Shown: in pieces, positions 33,940-42,905 of the stretch
Position numbering within the stretch: position 1 is the first letter of the stretch
Layout: each line of letters opens with the position of its first letter
Assembly: GCF_900104675.1 (NCBI RefSeq)
Contig: NZ_LT629945.1
Span: forward strand, 1,354,756 to 1,418,755
DNA length: 64,000 nt
DNA from: Angelakisella massiliensis
GTDB taxonomy: Bacteria > Bacillota > Clostridia > Oscillospirales > Ruminococcaceae
Direction of reading: 5' to 3'
The notes under the pieces: generated by a model
Database searches by the model: none
What the model was told of the DNA's origin: nothing
The model's input: only the letters and a program-made list of their open reading frames with translations
Made by a program: the position numbers and the translations under genes

Positions 33940-34192
33940 GAAGAATGGAAATCAGCGGCAATGGTCTTTGGCAAAGGACCGCTGGTGGAGGATAATGACA
34001 ACAGGCGCAAGTGCTGTTTCTGCCCCGGATGTGCTGATTTTTTTTCAATCAAAAACAGGTACTGCCTGATGGAGGAAGACCAAGTCAGGAACAAAGAAAA
34101 CAGGAACAGCCACATGAGACAATGGAAAGTTTTTTCTGGAGTTCAGAGAAAAAACGAACGCCGCCGTAAAATAAAAGGAGATATTTTCAACA
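33940..34192. other. Intergenic region without a supported gene
   Basis: An open frame of 80 codons at 33961-34203 lacks a ribosome site and has a lysine/arginine-heavy non-protein-like composition; it is not called. Confidence 0.5.
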
Positions 34193-34310
34193 TTTTTGCA
34201 TAGTTTGACTATAGATTTTTCGTTGCAAATGGACTATAATAGATTTGATTTCGGATTTTTGCATAGTTTTCATAACAACTTTGTTATGATTACCTTTGCA
34301 AAAAAATGCA
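34193..34310 (+). promoter_or_regulatory. pckG upstream region with repeated TTGCA elements
   Basis: TTTTTGCATAGTTT occurs twice (34193-34206 and 34256-34269). CATAAC-AACTTT-GTTATG (34271-34288) is a palindrome, and TTGCAAAAAAATGCAA follows near 34296. TATAAT at 34235-34240 is a likely -10 with a weak -35. The density of repeats suggests a bound regulator of gluconeogenesis; the identity is unknown. Confidence 0.55.
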
Positions 34311-34394
34311 ACACCGAAATGGGTTTATATGAAGCAAAGAGTCTGAGAGATTGTGGAATATAGGACCAACAATATACTTTAGGGGGATATCAAA

Positions 34395-36161
34395 ATGAGT
34401 CTGACCAACAACAAGTATGTTCTGGGATGGATCGAAGAGATGAAGGCTCTGGTCAAACCTGATCAGGTCATCTGGATCGATGGCAGCAATCAGCAGCTGG
34501 AGCAGCTTCGGGCCGAGGCTTGTTCCACCGGAGAGATGGAGAAGCTCAATGAGGAAAAGCTTCCCGGCTGCTATCTTCATCGCACCGCCCCCACCGATGT
34601 CGCTCGGGTAGAGGGCAGAACCTTCATCTGCACCCGCAAGAAGGAAGATGCAGGTCCCACCAACAACTGGATGGATCCCAAGGAAGCCTACGAAACTCTG
34701 GGCAAGCTTTATGACGGAGCCATGAAGGGACGTACCATGTACATCATCCCCTACACCATGGCCCACAGCGGTTCGCCTTTTGCAAAAGTGGGCATTGAGC
34801 TGACCGACTCCATCTATGTGGTGCTCAATATGTGCATCATGACCCGGGTGGGTCCCAAGGCTATGGAGCAGCTGGGAGATTCCCCCGATTTTGTTAAGGG
34901 TCTCCATGCCAAGAAAGACCTGAGCGAGAAAGACAAGTACATCTGCCAGTTCCCGGAGGACAACACCATCTGGTCCATCAACTCCGGCTACGGCGGCAAC
35001 GTGCTGCTGGGCAAGAAATGCTTCGCACTGCGTATCGCTTCCTTCCAGGCCAAAAACGAGGGCTGGATGGCCGAACATATGCTGATCCTGGGCATCGAGA
35101 ATCCCCAGGGAGAAACCAAGTATATCACCGCCGCTTTCCCCTCTGCCTGCGGCAAGACCAATCTGGCGATGCTCATTCCTCCGGAGATTTATGCCAAAGC
35201 CGGATATAAGGTATGGTGCGTGGGCGACGATATCGCCTGGCTGCGCATTGGTCCCGACGGACGGCTTTGGGCGGTCAATCCCGAGTATGGCTTCTTCGGC
35301 GTGGCTCCCGGCACCAATGCCAAGTCCAACCCCAATGCCCTGGCCAGCTGCAGCAGGGGTACTATCTTTACCAATGTAGTACATAATCTGGATGACAATA
35401 CTGTTTGGTGGGAGGGCCTGGATAAGAATCCGCCTCGCAACGCCATCAACTGGAAGGGCGAGAAGTGGGACTATACCGACGGCTCCAAGGGCGCTCATCC
35501 CAACAGCCGCTTTACCGCTCCCGCCAAGAATTGCCCCTGCATCAGCCCCGAGTTTGACAATCCTCAGGGCGTGCCCATCAGCGCCATTATCTTTGGCGGC
35601 CGTCGTGCCAAGACCGCTCCTCTGGTGTATGAATCCAGAGATTGGGCCCATGGTGTGTTTGTAGGTTCCGCTATGGCTTCCGAGACCACTGCCGCCGCTT
35701 CCGGCGCTGTTGGTGTTGTCCGCCGTGATCCCATGGCTATGCTGCCCTTCTGCGGCTACAATATGGGCGATTACTTTGCTCACTGGCTGGAGATGGGGGA
35801 GAAGCTGGGTGACAAGGCTCCCCGCATCTATAATGTCAACTGGTTCCGTACCGATGAAGAGGGTCATTTCCTCTGGCCCGGTTTCGGCGACAATATGCGT
35901 GTGCTGATGTGGATTCTGGGCCGGTGCGAAGGTAAATTCGACGCCGTGGAAAGCCCCATCGGCAATCTGCCCAAGGTGGATGATATCGATCTGACCGGTC
36001 TGGATATGACCAAGGAAGATCTGGCGAATCTGCTGACAGTGGATAAGAAGCTGTGGGCAGAGGATGCCGCGGGTATCCGGGAGTTCTATGCCAAGCTGGG
36101 CGACCGTCTGCCCAAGAAGCTCATGGAAGAGCTGGAGATTCTGGAAAACAACGTCAAATAA
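34395..36161 (+). CDS. pckG: Phosphoenolpyruvate carboxykinase (GTP)
   Basis: 588 residues, the length of GTP-type PEPCK rather than the ATP type (about 530). It interconverts oxaloacetate and PEP with GTP. The P-loop FPSACGKTNLAML contains the reactive C252, and NNWMDP near the N-terminus and the nucleotide-binding NWFRTDEEG in the C-terminal part are family blocks. In gut anaerobes it often runs in the PEP-to-oxaloacetate direction for succinate formation. AGGGGGA precedes the ATG by 9 nt. It is monocistronic. Confidence 0.97.
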   Translation: MSLTNNKYVLGWIEEMKALVKPDQVIWIDGSNQQLEQLRAEACSTGEMEKLNEEKLPGCYLHRTAPTDVARVEGRTFICTRKKEDAGPTNNWMDPKEAYETLGKLYDGAMKGRTMYIIPYTMAHSGSPFAKVGIELTDSIYVVLNMCIMTRVGPKAMEQLGDSPDFVKGLHAKKDLSEKDKYICQFPEDNTIWSINSGYGGNVLLGKKCFALRIASFQAKNEGWMAEHMLILGIENPQGETKYITAAFPSACGKTNLAMLIPPEIYAKAGYKVWCVGDDIAWLRIGPDGRLWAVNPEYGFFGVAPGTNAKSNPNALASCSRGTIFTNVVHNLDDNTVWWEGLDKNPPRNAINWKGEKWDYTDGSKGAHPNSRFTAPAKNCPCISPEFDNPQGVPISAIIFGGRRAKTAPLVYESRDWAHGVFVGSAMASETTAAASGAVGVVRRDPMAMLPFCGYNMGDYFAHWLEMGEKLGDKAPRIYNVNWFRTDEEGHFLWPGFGDNMRVLMWILGRCEGKFDAVESPIGNLPKVDDIDLTGLDMTKEDLANLLTVDKKLWAEDAAGIREFYAKLGDRLPKKLMEELEILENNVK

Positions 36162-36271
36162 CTTCTTCTCTCCTTGTCCTTCCGGCCATGCCGGTCGGGA
36201 GGACAGGGTGCTTCCCCTGATTTTTTCTGATAGCTCTCACCCTATGGGATATGGAGAGCGCTCATGCCGCA

Positions 36272-36307
36272 GAAAAGGCCGATGTCCAAGGACATCGGCC
36301 TTTTTTG
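36272..36307. terminator. Bidirectional terminator between pckG and rubrerythrin
   Basis: Stem GGCCGATGTCC (36277-36287), AA, GGACATCGGCC (36290-36300), followed by TTTTTT; on the other strand the run is TTTTCT. Confidence 0.9.
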
Positions 36308-36330
36308 CATCAATGGGCGGAGAGGAAAAA

Positions 36331-36870
36331 TCAGTAGTTTTTCACATTCAGGCAGAAATAAGCCTGGGGATGATCGCAGACAGGACACTTCTCAGGAGCG
36401 TTGGCGCCAAAATGAATGTGGCCGCAGTTCAGGCAGATCCAGCCCACTTCCTCACCCTTGGCAAAGACAGAGGCCTCTTCCACGTTTTTCAGCAGGGCCA
36501 GGTAACGCTCCTCATGGTGCTTCTCGATCTTGCCCACTGCCTCAAACAGATAGGCAATCTTCTCAAAGCCTTCCTCATGGGCTTCCTTGGCGAAAGTGGC
36601 ATACATATCGGTCCACTCGTAGTTCTCACCGGCAGCAGCGTCCTTCAGGTTGGTGGCAGTGTCGGGAACCTGACCGTCATGGAGCAGCTTGAACCAGATC
36701 TTGGCGTGCTCCTTTTCGTTGTTGGCGGTTTCGGTGAACAGCTGAGCGATCTGCTCATAGCCTTCCTTTTTGGCTTTGGAGGCGTAGTAGGTATACTTAT
36801 TGCGGGCCTGGGATTCACCGGCGAACGCGGCGGCCAGATTGGCTTCGGTCTTGGAACCTTTGAACTCCAT
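36331..36870 (-). CDS. rbr: Rubrerythrin
   Basis: 179 residues. An N-terminal four-helix ferritin-like diiron domain has Glu ligands in [19 protein letters not shown] and [11 protein letters not shown]-terminal rubredoxin domain has CLNC and CPVC iron ligands. It reduces hydrogen peroxide to water with electrons from rubredoxin/NADH in anaerobes. The start at 36870 ([12 protein letters not shown]) is favoured by AAGGA 8 nt away over the ATG at 36876. perR lies just upstream on the same strand, 71 bp away, so peroxide control is likely. Confidence 0.96.
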   Translation of the reverse strand: MEFKGSKTEANLAAAFAGESQARNKYTYYASKAKKEGYEQIAQLFTETANNEKEHAKIWFKLLHDGQVPDTATNLKDAAAGENYEWTDMYATFAKEAHEEGFEKIAYLFEAVGKIEKHHEERYLALLKNVEEASVFAKGEEVGWICLNCGHIHFGANAPEKCPVCDHPQAYFCLNVKNY

Positions 36871-36940
36871 AGTCATTGTCCTTCTTTCTGTTGATAATCT
36901 GTGATATTGATATGGCTTGCGCCAGCTTGCACAATTTCAT

Positions 36941-37333
36941 TCAGCCCTCGGTTTTTTTGTGGTTCCGGCAGTTGGGACACAAGCCGCTGTAGACGACTGT
37001 TCTGCCGGTGACGATGTATCCAGTCTGCTCCTCCACTGAATGGTCGGCGGAGGAAAAAGCGGTGGATTCCACATCACAAACCTGTCCGCAGTTGATGCAG
37101 ATAATGTGGGAATGGGGCTCCAGGCGGCCGTCAAAGCGGTCTCCGCCCAGGGGCATACTGAGCTTTTGCAGCGTTCCGTTTTCAGCCAGAAGATTCAGAT
37201 TGCGGTACACGGTGCCCAGGCTGATTTTGGGCTCCGCCATCCGGACGGATTCATAAACCATGTCCGCGGTGGGGTGTACAGGGTGCCGCTGAACTGCTTG
37301 CAGGATCAGCTCCCTCTGCCTGGAATATTTCAT
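36941..37333 (-). CDS. perR: Fur-family regulator, PerR type
   Basis: 130 residues. It has an N-terminal winged helix (ISLGTVYRNLNLLAENG) and a C-terminal metal domain with the regulatory His pair PHSH, preceded by RFDG, and structural zinc Cys pairs CINC and CPNC. PerR senses peroxide by metal-catalysed His oxidation and represses oxidative-stress genes; assignment to PerR rather than Fur/Zur rests on the rubrerythrin neighbour. The start at 37333 follows AGGAGG; its promoter carries a Per-box-like site. Confidence 0.88.
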   Translation of the reverse strand: MKYSRQRELILQAVQRHPVHPTADMVYESVRMAEPKISLGTVYRNLNLLAENGTLQKLSMPLGGDRFDGRLEPHSHIICINCGQVCDVESTAFSSADHSVEEQTGYIVTGRTVVYSGLCPNCRNHKKTEG

Positions 37334-37356
37334 TGGACCTCCTCGCAAGATCTAAT

Positions 37357-37413
37357 TAATAATAGTAATAATGATTACTGATTTGATTTTACCATAAAAG
37401 TCTGAAATGTCAA
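37357..37413 (-). promoter_or_regulatory. perR-rbr promoter with Per-box-like operator
   Basis: Minus-strand -35 TTGACA (37408-37413), 16-bp spacer, -10 TAAAAT (37386-37391). TTATTACTATTATTA (37357-37371) matches the Per box TTATAATNATTATAA at 11 of 14 informative positions, just downstream of the start site. Confidence 0.75.
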
Positions 37414-37531
37414 GAGCCTGGAAAGAAAAAATTTCTTCCTCCCGGTACCTTGCGCTTTATGGCGGTGTATGGTACCCTTTTGATGGCGGAAGGAGAGATA
37501 TTTTTCCGTCCAAGGAAAGGAGAGAACAGCG

Positions 37532-38287
37532 ATGAAACTGATCTCATGGAACGTCAATGGCCTGCGGGCCTGCCTGGGCAAGGGGTTTATGGATTTCTTC
37601 ACCCAGGAGCAGGCGGATATTTTTGCTTTGCAGGAAACCAAGATGCAGCAGGGACAGGCTCAGCTGCCCCTGGAAGGATATTATGAATACTGGAACAGCG
37701 CTGAGAAGAAGGGTTATTCCGGCACAGCTGTTTTTACCAAAAAGGAGCCCCTTTCGGTACGGTATGGACTGGGAATTGAGGAACATGACCATGAGGGGCG
37801 GGTCATCTCGCTGGAATTTGAAAACTTCTGGTTCGTCACGGTTTATACCCCCAACTCACAGCGGGATTTGGCCCGGCTGGAATACCGGATGACCTGGGAG
37901 GACGCTTTCCGGGCTTATCTCAAGGAGCTGGAAAAAAGCAAGCCGGTCATTGTCTGCGGTGACATGAACGTCGCTCATCAGGAGATCGATCTGAAAAATC
38001 CCAAAACCAATACCCGCAACGCCGGTTTCACACAGGAGGAGCGGGATAAGATGACCCAGCTGCTGGACAGTGGTTTCTGCGACACTTTCCGCCGGCTGTA
38101 TCCCGACGTCACAGGGGTGTACAGCTGGTGGAGCTATATGTTCAACGCCAGAGCCAACAACGCGGGATGGCGCATCGACTACTTTCTTACCTCAGAGCAG
38201 CTGATGCCAAGGGTGCGGGACAGTCTGATCTATACCCAGGTTCTGGGCAGCGATCATTGCCCGGTGGGTCTGCTGCTGGAGGACTGA
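37532..38287 (+). CDS. exoA: Exodeoxyribonuclease III / AP endonuclease
   Basis: 251 residues, full length for the Xth/ExoA family. Catalytic blocks: SWNVNGLRA at the start, FALQETKMQ (metal-binding Glu), [20 protein letters not shown] and the terminal GSDHCPVGL with the catalytic Asp-His. It cleaves at abasic sites and trims 3' blocked ends in base-excision repair. AAGGAAAGGAGAG precedes the ATG. It is convergent with a small minus-strand membrane gene. Confidence 0.96.
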   Translation: MKLISWNVNGLRACLGKGFMDFFTQEQADIFALQETKMQQGQAQLPLEGYYEYWNSAEKKGYSGTAVFTKKEPLSVRYGLGIEEHDHEGRVISLEFENFWFVTVYTPNSQRDLARLEYRMTWEDAFRAYLKELEKSKPVIVCGDMNVAHQEIDLKNPKTNTRNAGFTQEERDKMTQLLDSGFCDTFRRLYPDVTGVYSWWSYMFNARANNAGWRIDYFLTSEQLMPRVRDSLIYTQVLGSDHCPVGLLLED

Positions 38288-38375
38288 GGGCTTCACGGTT
38301 CAGGCAGGAATGTTCCGGCCTGTCCCTGACAAAAGAGATAAGTTCATTCCTCCACATGGACCTGCTGCCGCAATA

Positions 38376-38423
38376 GAAAAAGGGACCCTCCACTGCCTGA
38401 ACAGGCAATGGAAGAGGTCCCTT
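38376..38423 (-). terminator. Terminator of the small membrane gene (also stops exoA)
   Basis: Minus-strand AGGGACC...TCCATTGCCT with AGGCAGTGGA...GGTCCCT, followed by TTTTTC. On the plus strand the stem is followed by TTTG, so it is partly bidirectional. Confidence 0.85.
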
Positions 38424-38441
38424 TGCTGATAGAATTTGCTT

Positions 38442-38888
38442 TTACATCCGCCGCCAAATGACGATGAGCAGCAGCAGAAAGGAGAAAGCGGTAACAACAC
38501 CGCAGGCATAGGTGATGATATAAACATCCTGGGAAACCAAAGCACCGGTCACCATTTCTGTGGTGGGGGTACTTTCCCGCAGCAGCTCCGGCAGCTGCCC
38601 CAAAATCTCCAGCAGGCTGTGAGGCAGGTCGGCAATCAGGCGGTCCATCAGCTCCCGGTTAGGAAGCAGCCGCACCAGCGCCCAGCTGACAGCGGTGACA
38701 GTCAGGCTTGCCAGTGTAAAAATAATGGAGCCGGCCAAGGCGGGTGTGATCCGATATCCTCCGGGGACCTTCCAAAGGCGGCGTCCCCGCCAGCGAAGAA
38801 AGCGCAGCCGCGTCCCCGCCCGCTGAAGGAAGTTGCGGGCTTTTGCAGGGAAGGATGAGGAGGTTTGTTTGGTGGTCTGCCCGGTCAT
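38442..38888 (-). CDS. Small two-helix membrane protein of unknown function
   Basis: 148 residues: a basic N-terminal cytoplasmic tail (about 1-45) and a membrane helix (about 50-70, GSIIFTLASLTVTAVSWALV). A short extracytoplasmic loop of about 50 residues and a second helix (about 120-144) follow, ending WRRM. I recognise no family. AGGAGA precedes the ATG. It is monocistronic and faces exoA. Confidence 0.7.
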   Translation of the reverse strand: MTGQTTKQTSSSFPAKARNFLQRAGTRLRFLRWRGRRLWKVPGGYRITPALAGSIIFTLASLTVTAVSWALVRLLPNRELMDRLIADLPHSLLEILGQLPELLRESTPTTEMVTGALVSQDVYIITYACGVVTAFSFLLLLIVIWRRM

Positions 38889-39234
38889 GTACAGGGTTCT
38901 CCTTTCCCGAAATAAAAGATCGTAAACACATCCCCACAGATCCAGAAACTTCCAACAGCTCTGAATCTCCGGATGAAGCTCTGATAATCCAGGTTTTCAG
39001 TCGATGCAGAATGGGGAAAAGGATTGGCATCAAATCTGTATCCAGCTTTCAGGATGGTGTGGTTGCTTAAAAGCGAATGGTATGATAATCTGAGGACATT
39101 TATTTTATTCTACCATATTTCGACGGAAAAAGACAACCAGGCAGCTGAACTTTTTTCTGTCCTTTGCGGGAAGAAAGAGTTTCCTGCCCTGACCAGGGTG
39201 GGATGGTACTGCCTGAGGTCAGGGGATATTTTGT
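38889..39234. other. Intergenic stretch without a supported gene
   Basis: No convincing frame, RNA structure or repeat is visible. Confidence 0.5.
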
Positions 39235-39263
39235 TTGACATCCCACGCGCTTGCTGTTATGAT
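39235..39263 (+). promoter_or_regulatory. glpP promoter
   Basis: -35 TTGACA (39235-39240), 17-bp spacer, -10 TATGAT (39258-39263), about 55 bp before the GTG start. Confidence 0.8.
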
Positions 39264-39317
39264 TAGGGAAAATCAACCATAGCCGCTTCCCGGCGGCGGA
39301 ACGGACGGTGAACACAG

Positions 39318-39890
39318 GTGGAACATAGAGAACAGGTGGCCCAGCTGTTGGAGGAATCCCCCATCATTGCGGCTGTCAAGGATGACCAGGGGCTGGAAGT
39401 GGCCCTCCATACCGAGTGCCGGATGGTATTTTTGCTGTATGGCAACATCTGCAATGTAGCGGAACTGGTAGCCAAGCTCAAGGATGCGGGAAAAATCGTT
39501 ATGGTCCATGTGGACTTGATCGACGGTTTGGCCAGCAAGGAGGTGTCGGTGACCTTTATCCGCCGCAACACCAGAGCGGACGGGATCATCAGCACCAAGC
39601 CGGTGATCGTCAAGTTTGCCCGGGAGCAGGGGCTGATGACGGTGCAGCGGTTCTTTCTCATTGATTCCATCGCCATGGAGAACTGCCGGAAATACATTGA
39701 GACAGGCAATGCGGATATGATCGAAATCCTCCCCGCCGCTATGCCCAAGATCATCCGCAAGATCACGGATTACTGCAAGATCCCTGTGATCGCGGGGGGA
39801 CTGATCACCGACAAAGAGGATATCATGCTGGCTCTCCAATCAGGGGCTATGGGTGTTTCCTCCACCAATCACAGTGTCTGGAATCTTTGA
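39318..39890 (+). CDS. glpP: Glycerol-3-phosphate-responsive antiterminator GlpP
   Basis: 190 residues, a TIM-barrel-like protein of the GlpP family. Conserved stretches are MVFLLYGNICNVAELV, VHVDLIDGLASKE, GIISTKP and the C-terminal PVIAGGLITDKEDI. In Bacillus GlpP binds glp mRNA leaders when charged with glycerol-3-phosphate and prevents termination. The start is a GTG with only a weak ribosome site. No glpF, glpK or glpD is in the window, so it would act in trans. Confidence 0.9.
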   Translation: MEHREQVAQLLEESPIIAAVKDDQGLEVALHTECRMVFLLYGNICNVAELVAKLKDAGKIVMVHVDLIDGLASKEVSVTFIRRNTRADGIISTKPVIVKFAREQGLMTVQRFFLIDSIAMENCRKYIETGNADMIEILPAAMPKIIRKITDYCKIPVIAGGLITDKEDIMLALQSGAMGVSSTNHSVWNL

Positions 39891-40002
39891 AGAATGGGGG
39901 CAGATGTCTTTCTGGAACTTTTTCCCAACAGCAGGAGGAGCTTTCGGCAATGACGCCTTTGGCTTCACTTGAAGGATGGTACAAGCCCCATTACTCATTA
40001 TA

Positions 40003-40046
40003 AAGAAAAGCGTCCGTTTCAGAAAATGCTGAAACGGACGCCTTTT
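40003..40046. terminator. Bidirectional terminator between glpP and the ATC-hydrolase gene
   Basis: GCGTCCGTTTCAG (40010-40022), AAAATG, CTGAAACGGACGC (40029-40041). CTTTTAT follows on plus and TTTTCTTTA on minus. Confidence 0.9.
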
Positions 40047-40073
40047 ATCTGTACTGCTTTTCTCTTTCTGTTT

Positions 40074-40736
40074 TTATTCTTCCAGGGAACATCCGGGGAA
40101 AAGGGCCGCCCATTCTCCCATGGCCTGAGACAGGATCGCTTCTTTAGGAGCTCCTGCGGCATCCAGAACTTCGCTGACCACATTCAGCAGTTCTTTACAG
40201 TGGAAAGCGTAGCTTTTCTGTACGCTGTTGCCCAGCACTGCCTTTTTCTGTGCCAGGGAGGTTTGTTCCTCCGGCGTCAGCCCTTCACTCCACCGAAACA
40301 GGCAGCGGTCATCTCCGGCGCCCATGGTTTCCTCCACTGTCAGGTAAAATCCGCCCCCATATCCGGTGCACAAGCCAGCATCCACCTGACGGCAATAGAT
40401 TCTGCCATATTCCCAAAGTCCATACTGCTTCCAGGCATCTGCCCAGGCGCAGCGCTCCACTGCGGACAGGGTACTGTCATGCTGAAACTCCAGGGAAGAG
40501 CTGTTCTCTCCAGGGCGGCTGTTCAGTTCCCCATAGAGAAAATAACCCGCCAGATCTTTGGAACCGTTATGGGTTTCAGCGTTTTTGGCCATACGGCGGC
40601 CCCGGCGGAAACCATATCGGAAGGTGGCCCGCTCCATCAGATCTTCCCCTTCCTCGCGCCCCAGATGCTCACAGACGGCCCGGCAGATTAAGGCGTATAA
40701 AACGGCATGATGAACGATCCTCAACTGTTGTGACAT
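40074..40736 (-). CDS. L-2-amino-thiazoline-4-carboxylic acid hydrolase-like protein
   Basis: 220 residues, alpha-helical. It resembles the ATC-hydrolase domain family: an RGRRMAKN-type basic stretch, FQHDSTLSAVERCAWADAW and YGRIYCRQVDAGLCTGYG. The Pseudomonas ATC hydrolase opens the thiazoline ring to S-carbamoylcysteine on the route to cysteine, but most clostridial members are uncharacterised, so activity is tentative. The start at 40736 has GGAGGAG 8 nt upstream. Confidence 0.75.
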   Translation of the reverse strand: MSQQLRIVHHAVLYALICRAVCEHLGREEGEDLMERATFRYGFRRGRRMAKNAETHNGSKDLAGYFLYGELNSRPGENSSSLEFQHDSTLSAVERCAWADAWKQYGLWEYGRIYCRQVDAGLCTGYGGGFYLTVEETMGAGDDRCLFRWSEGLTPEEQTSLAQKKAVLGNSVQKSYAFHCKELLNVVSEVLDAAGAPKEAILSQAMGEWAALFPGCSLEE

Positions 40737-40758
40737 TGGCCCACTCCTCCTTTTTTCC

Positions 40759-40787
40759 AGTATAACCTGTGGGGGTAAAGCCGTCAA
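40759..40787 (-). promoter_or_regulatory. Promoter of the ATC-hydrolase-like gene
   Basis: Minus-strand -35 TTGACG (40782-40787), 17-bp spacer, -10 TATACT (40759-40764). Confidence 0.75.
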
Positions 40788-40800
40788 GAAGGATGCACTC

Positions 40801-40829
40801 TTGCGGCATTGCCTGGGGCGTGTTACAAT
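40801..40829 (+). promoter_or_regulatory. Promoter of the 40.98-42.55 kb gene pair
   Basis: -35 TTGCGG (40801-40806), 17-bp spacer, -10 TACAAT (40824-40829), back-to-back with the minus-strand promoter. Confidence 0.55.
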
Positions 40830-40977
40830 AGGTGCTGTCAAAAAGTCCCTTTGGTATGAAATGCTTTTCAGACGGGGGAGGTTTGCAGGCTCCGGGTCCA
40901 GAAGGCCCTGTTCACCAGTAATGTGAGGAACAGGAGGGACTGAAACGTTTGGGGCAGGCGGAAAGGAGCAGGACAGA

Positions 40978-41298
40978 ATGGAGCGATACTATTTTCGGGG
41001 AGATGGCCGTAAACAGGCGGCACAGCTCCTCTTTGGAAAAAAGGAAGATTTTGATCTGGGCCGGTATGAGATTTATGAGGAGCTGGAACTGGCCCTCCAG
41101 GAGGATGGCAGATTTTCCGTATGGGGTAATCTGCCGGGGGACAGCCAGCTGCTTCGGGATACCCATCCGGATTTTGACCGGATACTGCCTCAGCTGCTTC
41201 CTCTGGCGGACAGGATGGAGGTGGAGGAGCCCCTCCCTGATGATGGAGAACCCTGGGTGGACCCCAACGATCTGGTGGATTTTGAAGGCTGGGAATAA
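40978..41298 (+). CDS. Small acidic hypothetical protein
   Basis: 106 residues, rich in Asp/Glu/Leu, opening MERYYFRGDGRKQAAQLLFG and closing PNDLVDFEGWE. No membrane segment, signal or recognised domain. AGGA lies 5 nt before the ATG, and the rlmI gene follows after 29 bp, so the two likely share a transcript. Confidence 0.7.
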   Translation: MERYYFRGDGRKQAAQLLFGKKEDFDLGRYEIYEELELALQEDGRFSVWGNLPGDSQLLRDTHPDFDRILPQLLPLADRMEVEEPLPDDGEPWVDPNDLVDFEGWE

Positions 41299-41327
41299 CC
41301 GGCCGGGAAAGGAAAAGGAACAAAAGG

Positions 41328-42554
41328 ATGAACAAACGGCAATATCCTGTTTATACCGTCACGGAAAAGGCGGAGAGAAGCATCCGGGGAGGCCATCCCT
41401 GGGTCTATCATACTGAGATCCTGGAGACTTCCGGGGAGGCGGAAAACGGCGGGCTGGTGGATGTGGTAAGCAAAAAGAACCGGTATCTGGGCACCGGGCT
41501 GCTGAGCCTGGAATCCAAGATCCGGGTGCGGCTCATCTCTCACAATGCCAACGACCGCTTTGACGAAGCCTTTTTTGAGCGGCGTCTGCGCCATGCCATA
41601 GATTATCGCCGCACGGTGATGGGGGAGGACTTCTCCTGCTGCCGCCTGATTTTTGGGGAAGCGGATCTGTTTCCCGGGCTGACAGTGGACCGCTTTGGGG
41701 ATATTCTGGTGACCCAGACCCTGTCCATCGGGATGGAACGGCGCAAGGAGATGTTGTTTCCCATGCTGTACCGCATCCTGACGGAGAGCGGTGAAAAAAT
41801 CAGCGGCATCTATGAGCGCAATGATGTGGCCATCCGCCGTCTGGAAGGATTAGAGGAGGGAAAGGGCTTCTTTCCTCTGCCGGGAGTGGATACCTCGGGT
41901 CTGACGGGAAAGACGGAGATCGTGGAAAACGGTATCCGCTATGAGGTGGATTATGTGGAAGGGCAGAAAACCGGATTTTTCCTGGACCAGAAATATAACC
42001 GCCAGGCGGTAGCCCGGCTGAGCAAGGGCAAAAAGGTATTGGACTGCTTTACCCATACCGGGGCATTTGCCCTGAACGCCGCCGCGGCGGGGGCCGCTCA
42101 TGTGCGGGCGGTGGATATCTCTCCCGACGCTATCGCGCTGGCGGAAGAAAACGCCCGGCGCAATGGGCTGACCAATATGTCTTTTCAGACCGCCAATGTT
42201 TTTGAGCTGCTGACCCAGTACGCCCAGGAGGGAGGCTGCGACTATGATTTTATCATTCTGGACCCGCCTGCCTTCACCAAGTCCAACGCCACAGTCAAAA
42301 ACGCGGTCAGAGGATATAAGGAGATCAACCTCAAGGCCATGAAGCTGCTGCCCAGAGGAGGCTATCTGGCCACCTGCTCCTGTTCTCATTTTATGACTGA
42401 TGAATTGTTCCGCAAAATGCTCCATGAGGCTGCGGCAGACGCATGTGTTCAGCTGCGGCAGATTGAAGGACGGCAGCAATCCCCTGACCATCCGATTTTG
42501 TGGAATGTGCCGGAAACAGATTATCTGAAATTTTACCTTTTCCAGGTGTTTTAA
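41328..42554 (+). CDS. rlmI: Class I SAM-dependent rRNA methyltransferase, RlmI-like
   Basis: 408 residues. It has an N-terminal PUA RNA-binding domain (about 1-80, with SIRGGHPWVYHTEI) and an RlmI-type Rossmann methyltransferase domain. SAM motif I is VLDCFTHTGAFALNAAAAGA, the acidic ribose contact is AVDIS, and the active-site-like motif is LDPPAF. RlmI methylates C1962 of 23S rRNA at C5 in E. coli; close clostridial homologues are presumed to do the same. AAAAGG lies 4 nt before the ATG. Confidence 0.92.
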   Translation: MNKRQYPVYTVTEKAERSIRGGHPWVYHTEILETSGEAENGGLVDVVSKKNRYLGTGLLSLESKIRVRLISHNANDRFDEAFFERRLRHAIDYRRTVMGEDFSCCRLIFGEADLFPGLTVDRFGDILVTQTLSIGMERRKEMLFPMLYRILTESGEKISGIYERNDVAIRRLEGLEEGKGFFPLPGVDTSGLTGKTEIVENGIRYEVDYVEGQKTGFFLDQKYNRQAVARLSKGKKVLDCFTHTGAFALNAAAAGAAHVRAVDISPDAIALAEENARRNGLTNMSFQTANVFELLTQYAQEGGCDYDFIILDPPAFTKSNATVKNAVRGYKEINLKAMKLLPRGGYLATCSCSHFMTDELFRKMLHEAAADACVQLRQIEGRQQSPDHPILWNVPETDYLKFYLFQVF

Positions 42555-42572
42555 CGGCGCAGAAAAAATGGA

Positions 42573-42613
42573 TAAAAGGAATCATCCTCAAATTGGGGGA
42601 TGGTTCCTTTTTT
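42573..42613 (+). terminator. Terminator of rlmI
   Basis: AAAGGAATCATCCTC with GGGGATGGTTCCTTT, two mismatches, AAATT loop, followed by a T-run. Confidence 0.85.
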
Positions 42614-42822
42614 AAACTTTTTGCCCGCTGATTGTTTTGTCTTCCGGGTAGATTTATGGAGAACAGGAACAGTGGGAGAACCGCTCTCCGGAGTAAAGTC
42701 TCCAACGTATAGGGAGAAGTGACTTGTCTTTCTTCTTTGCAGCGGTGACGACTGAAAAAGTTTCCTCCGCTCCGCTGTCAGTACGCTTCCGGACACTGTC
42801 GCCTTTACCGCAAACCTTTCAG

Positions 42823-42869
42823 AAAAATGCCCCAGGGGCCGGAGAAGCAGATCTCCAGCCCCTGGGGTC
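42823..42869 (-). terminator. Terminator of the old-yellow-enzyme operon
   Basis: Minus-strand CCCCAGGGGC-T-GGAGA with TCTCC-G-GCCCCTGGGG (42830-42867), then ATTTTTC. It lies about 40 bp past the last stop. Confidence 0.85.
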
Positions 42870-42905
42870 GTCCATATATAGCGAGGAATGTGTATGGCAA
42901 AATGA

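Noticed and set aside
33961-34203. Possible 80-codon gene before pckG
   Set aside because: No ribosome site, Lys/Arg/Asn-rich non-protein-like sequence, and it overlaps the repeat-bearing pckG regulatory region.
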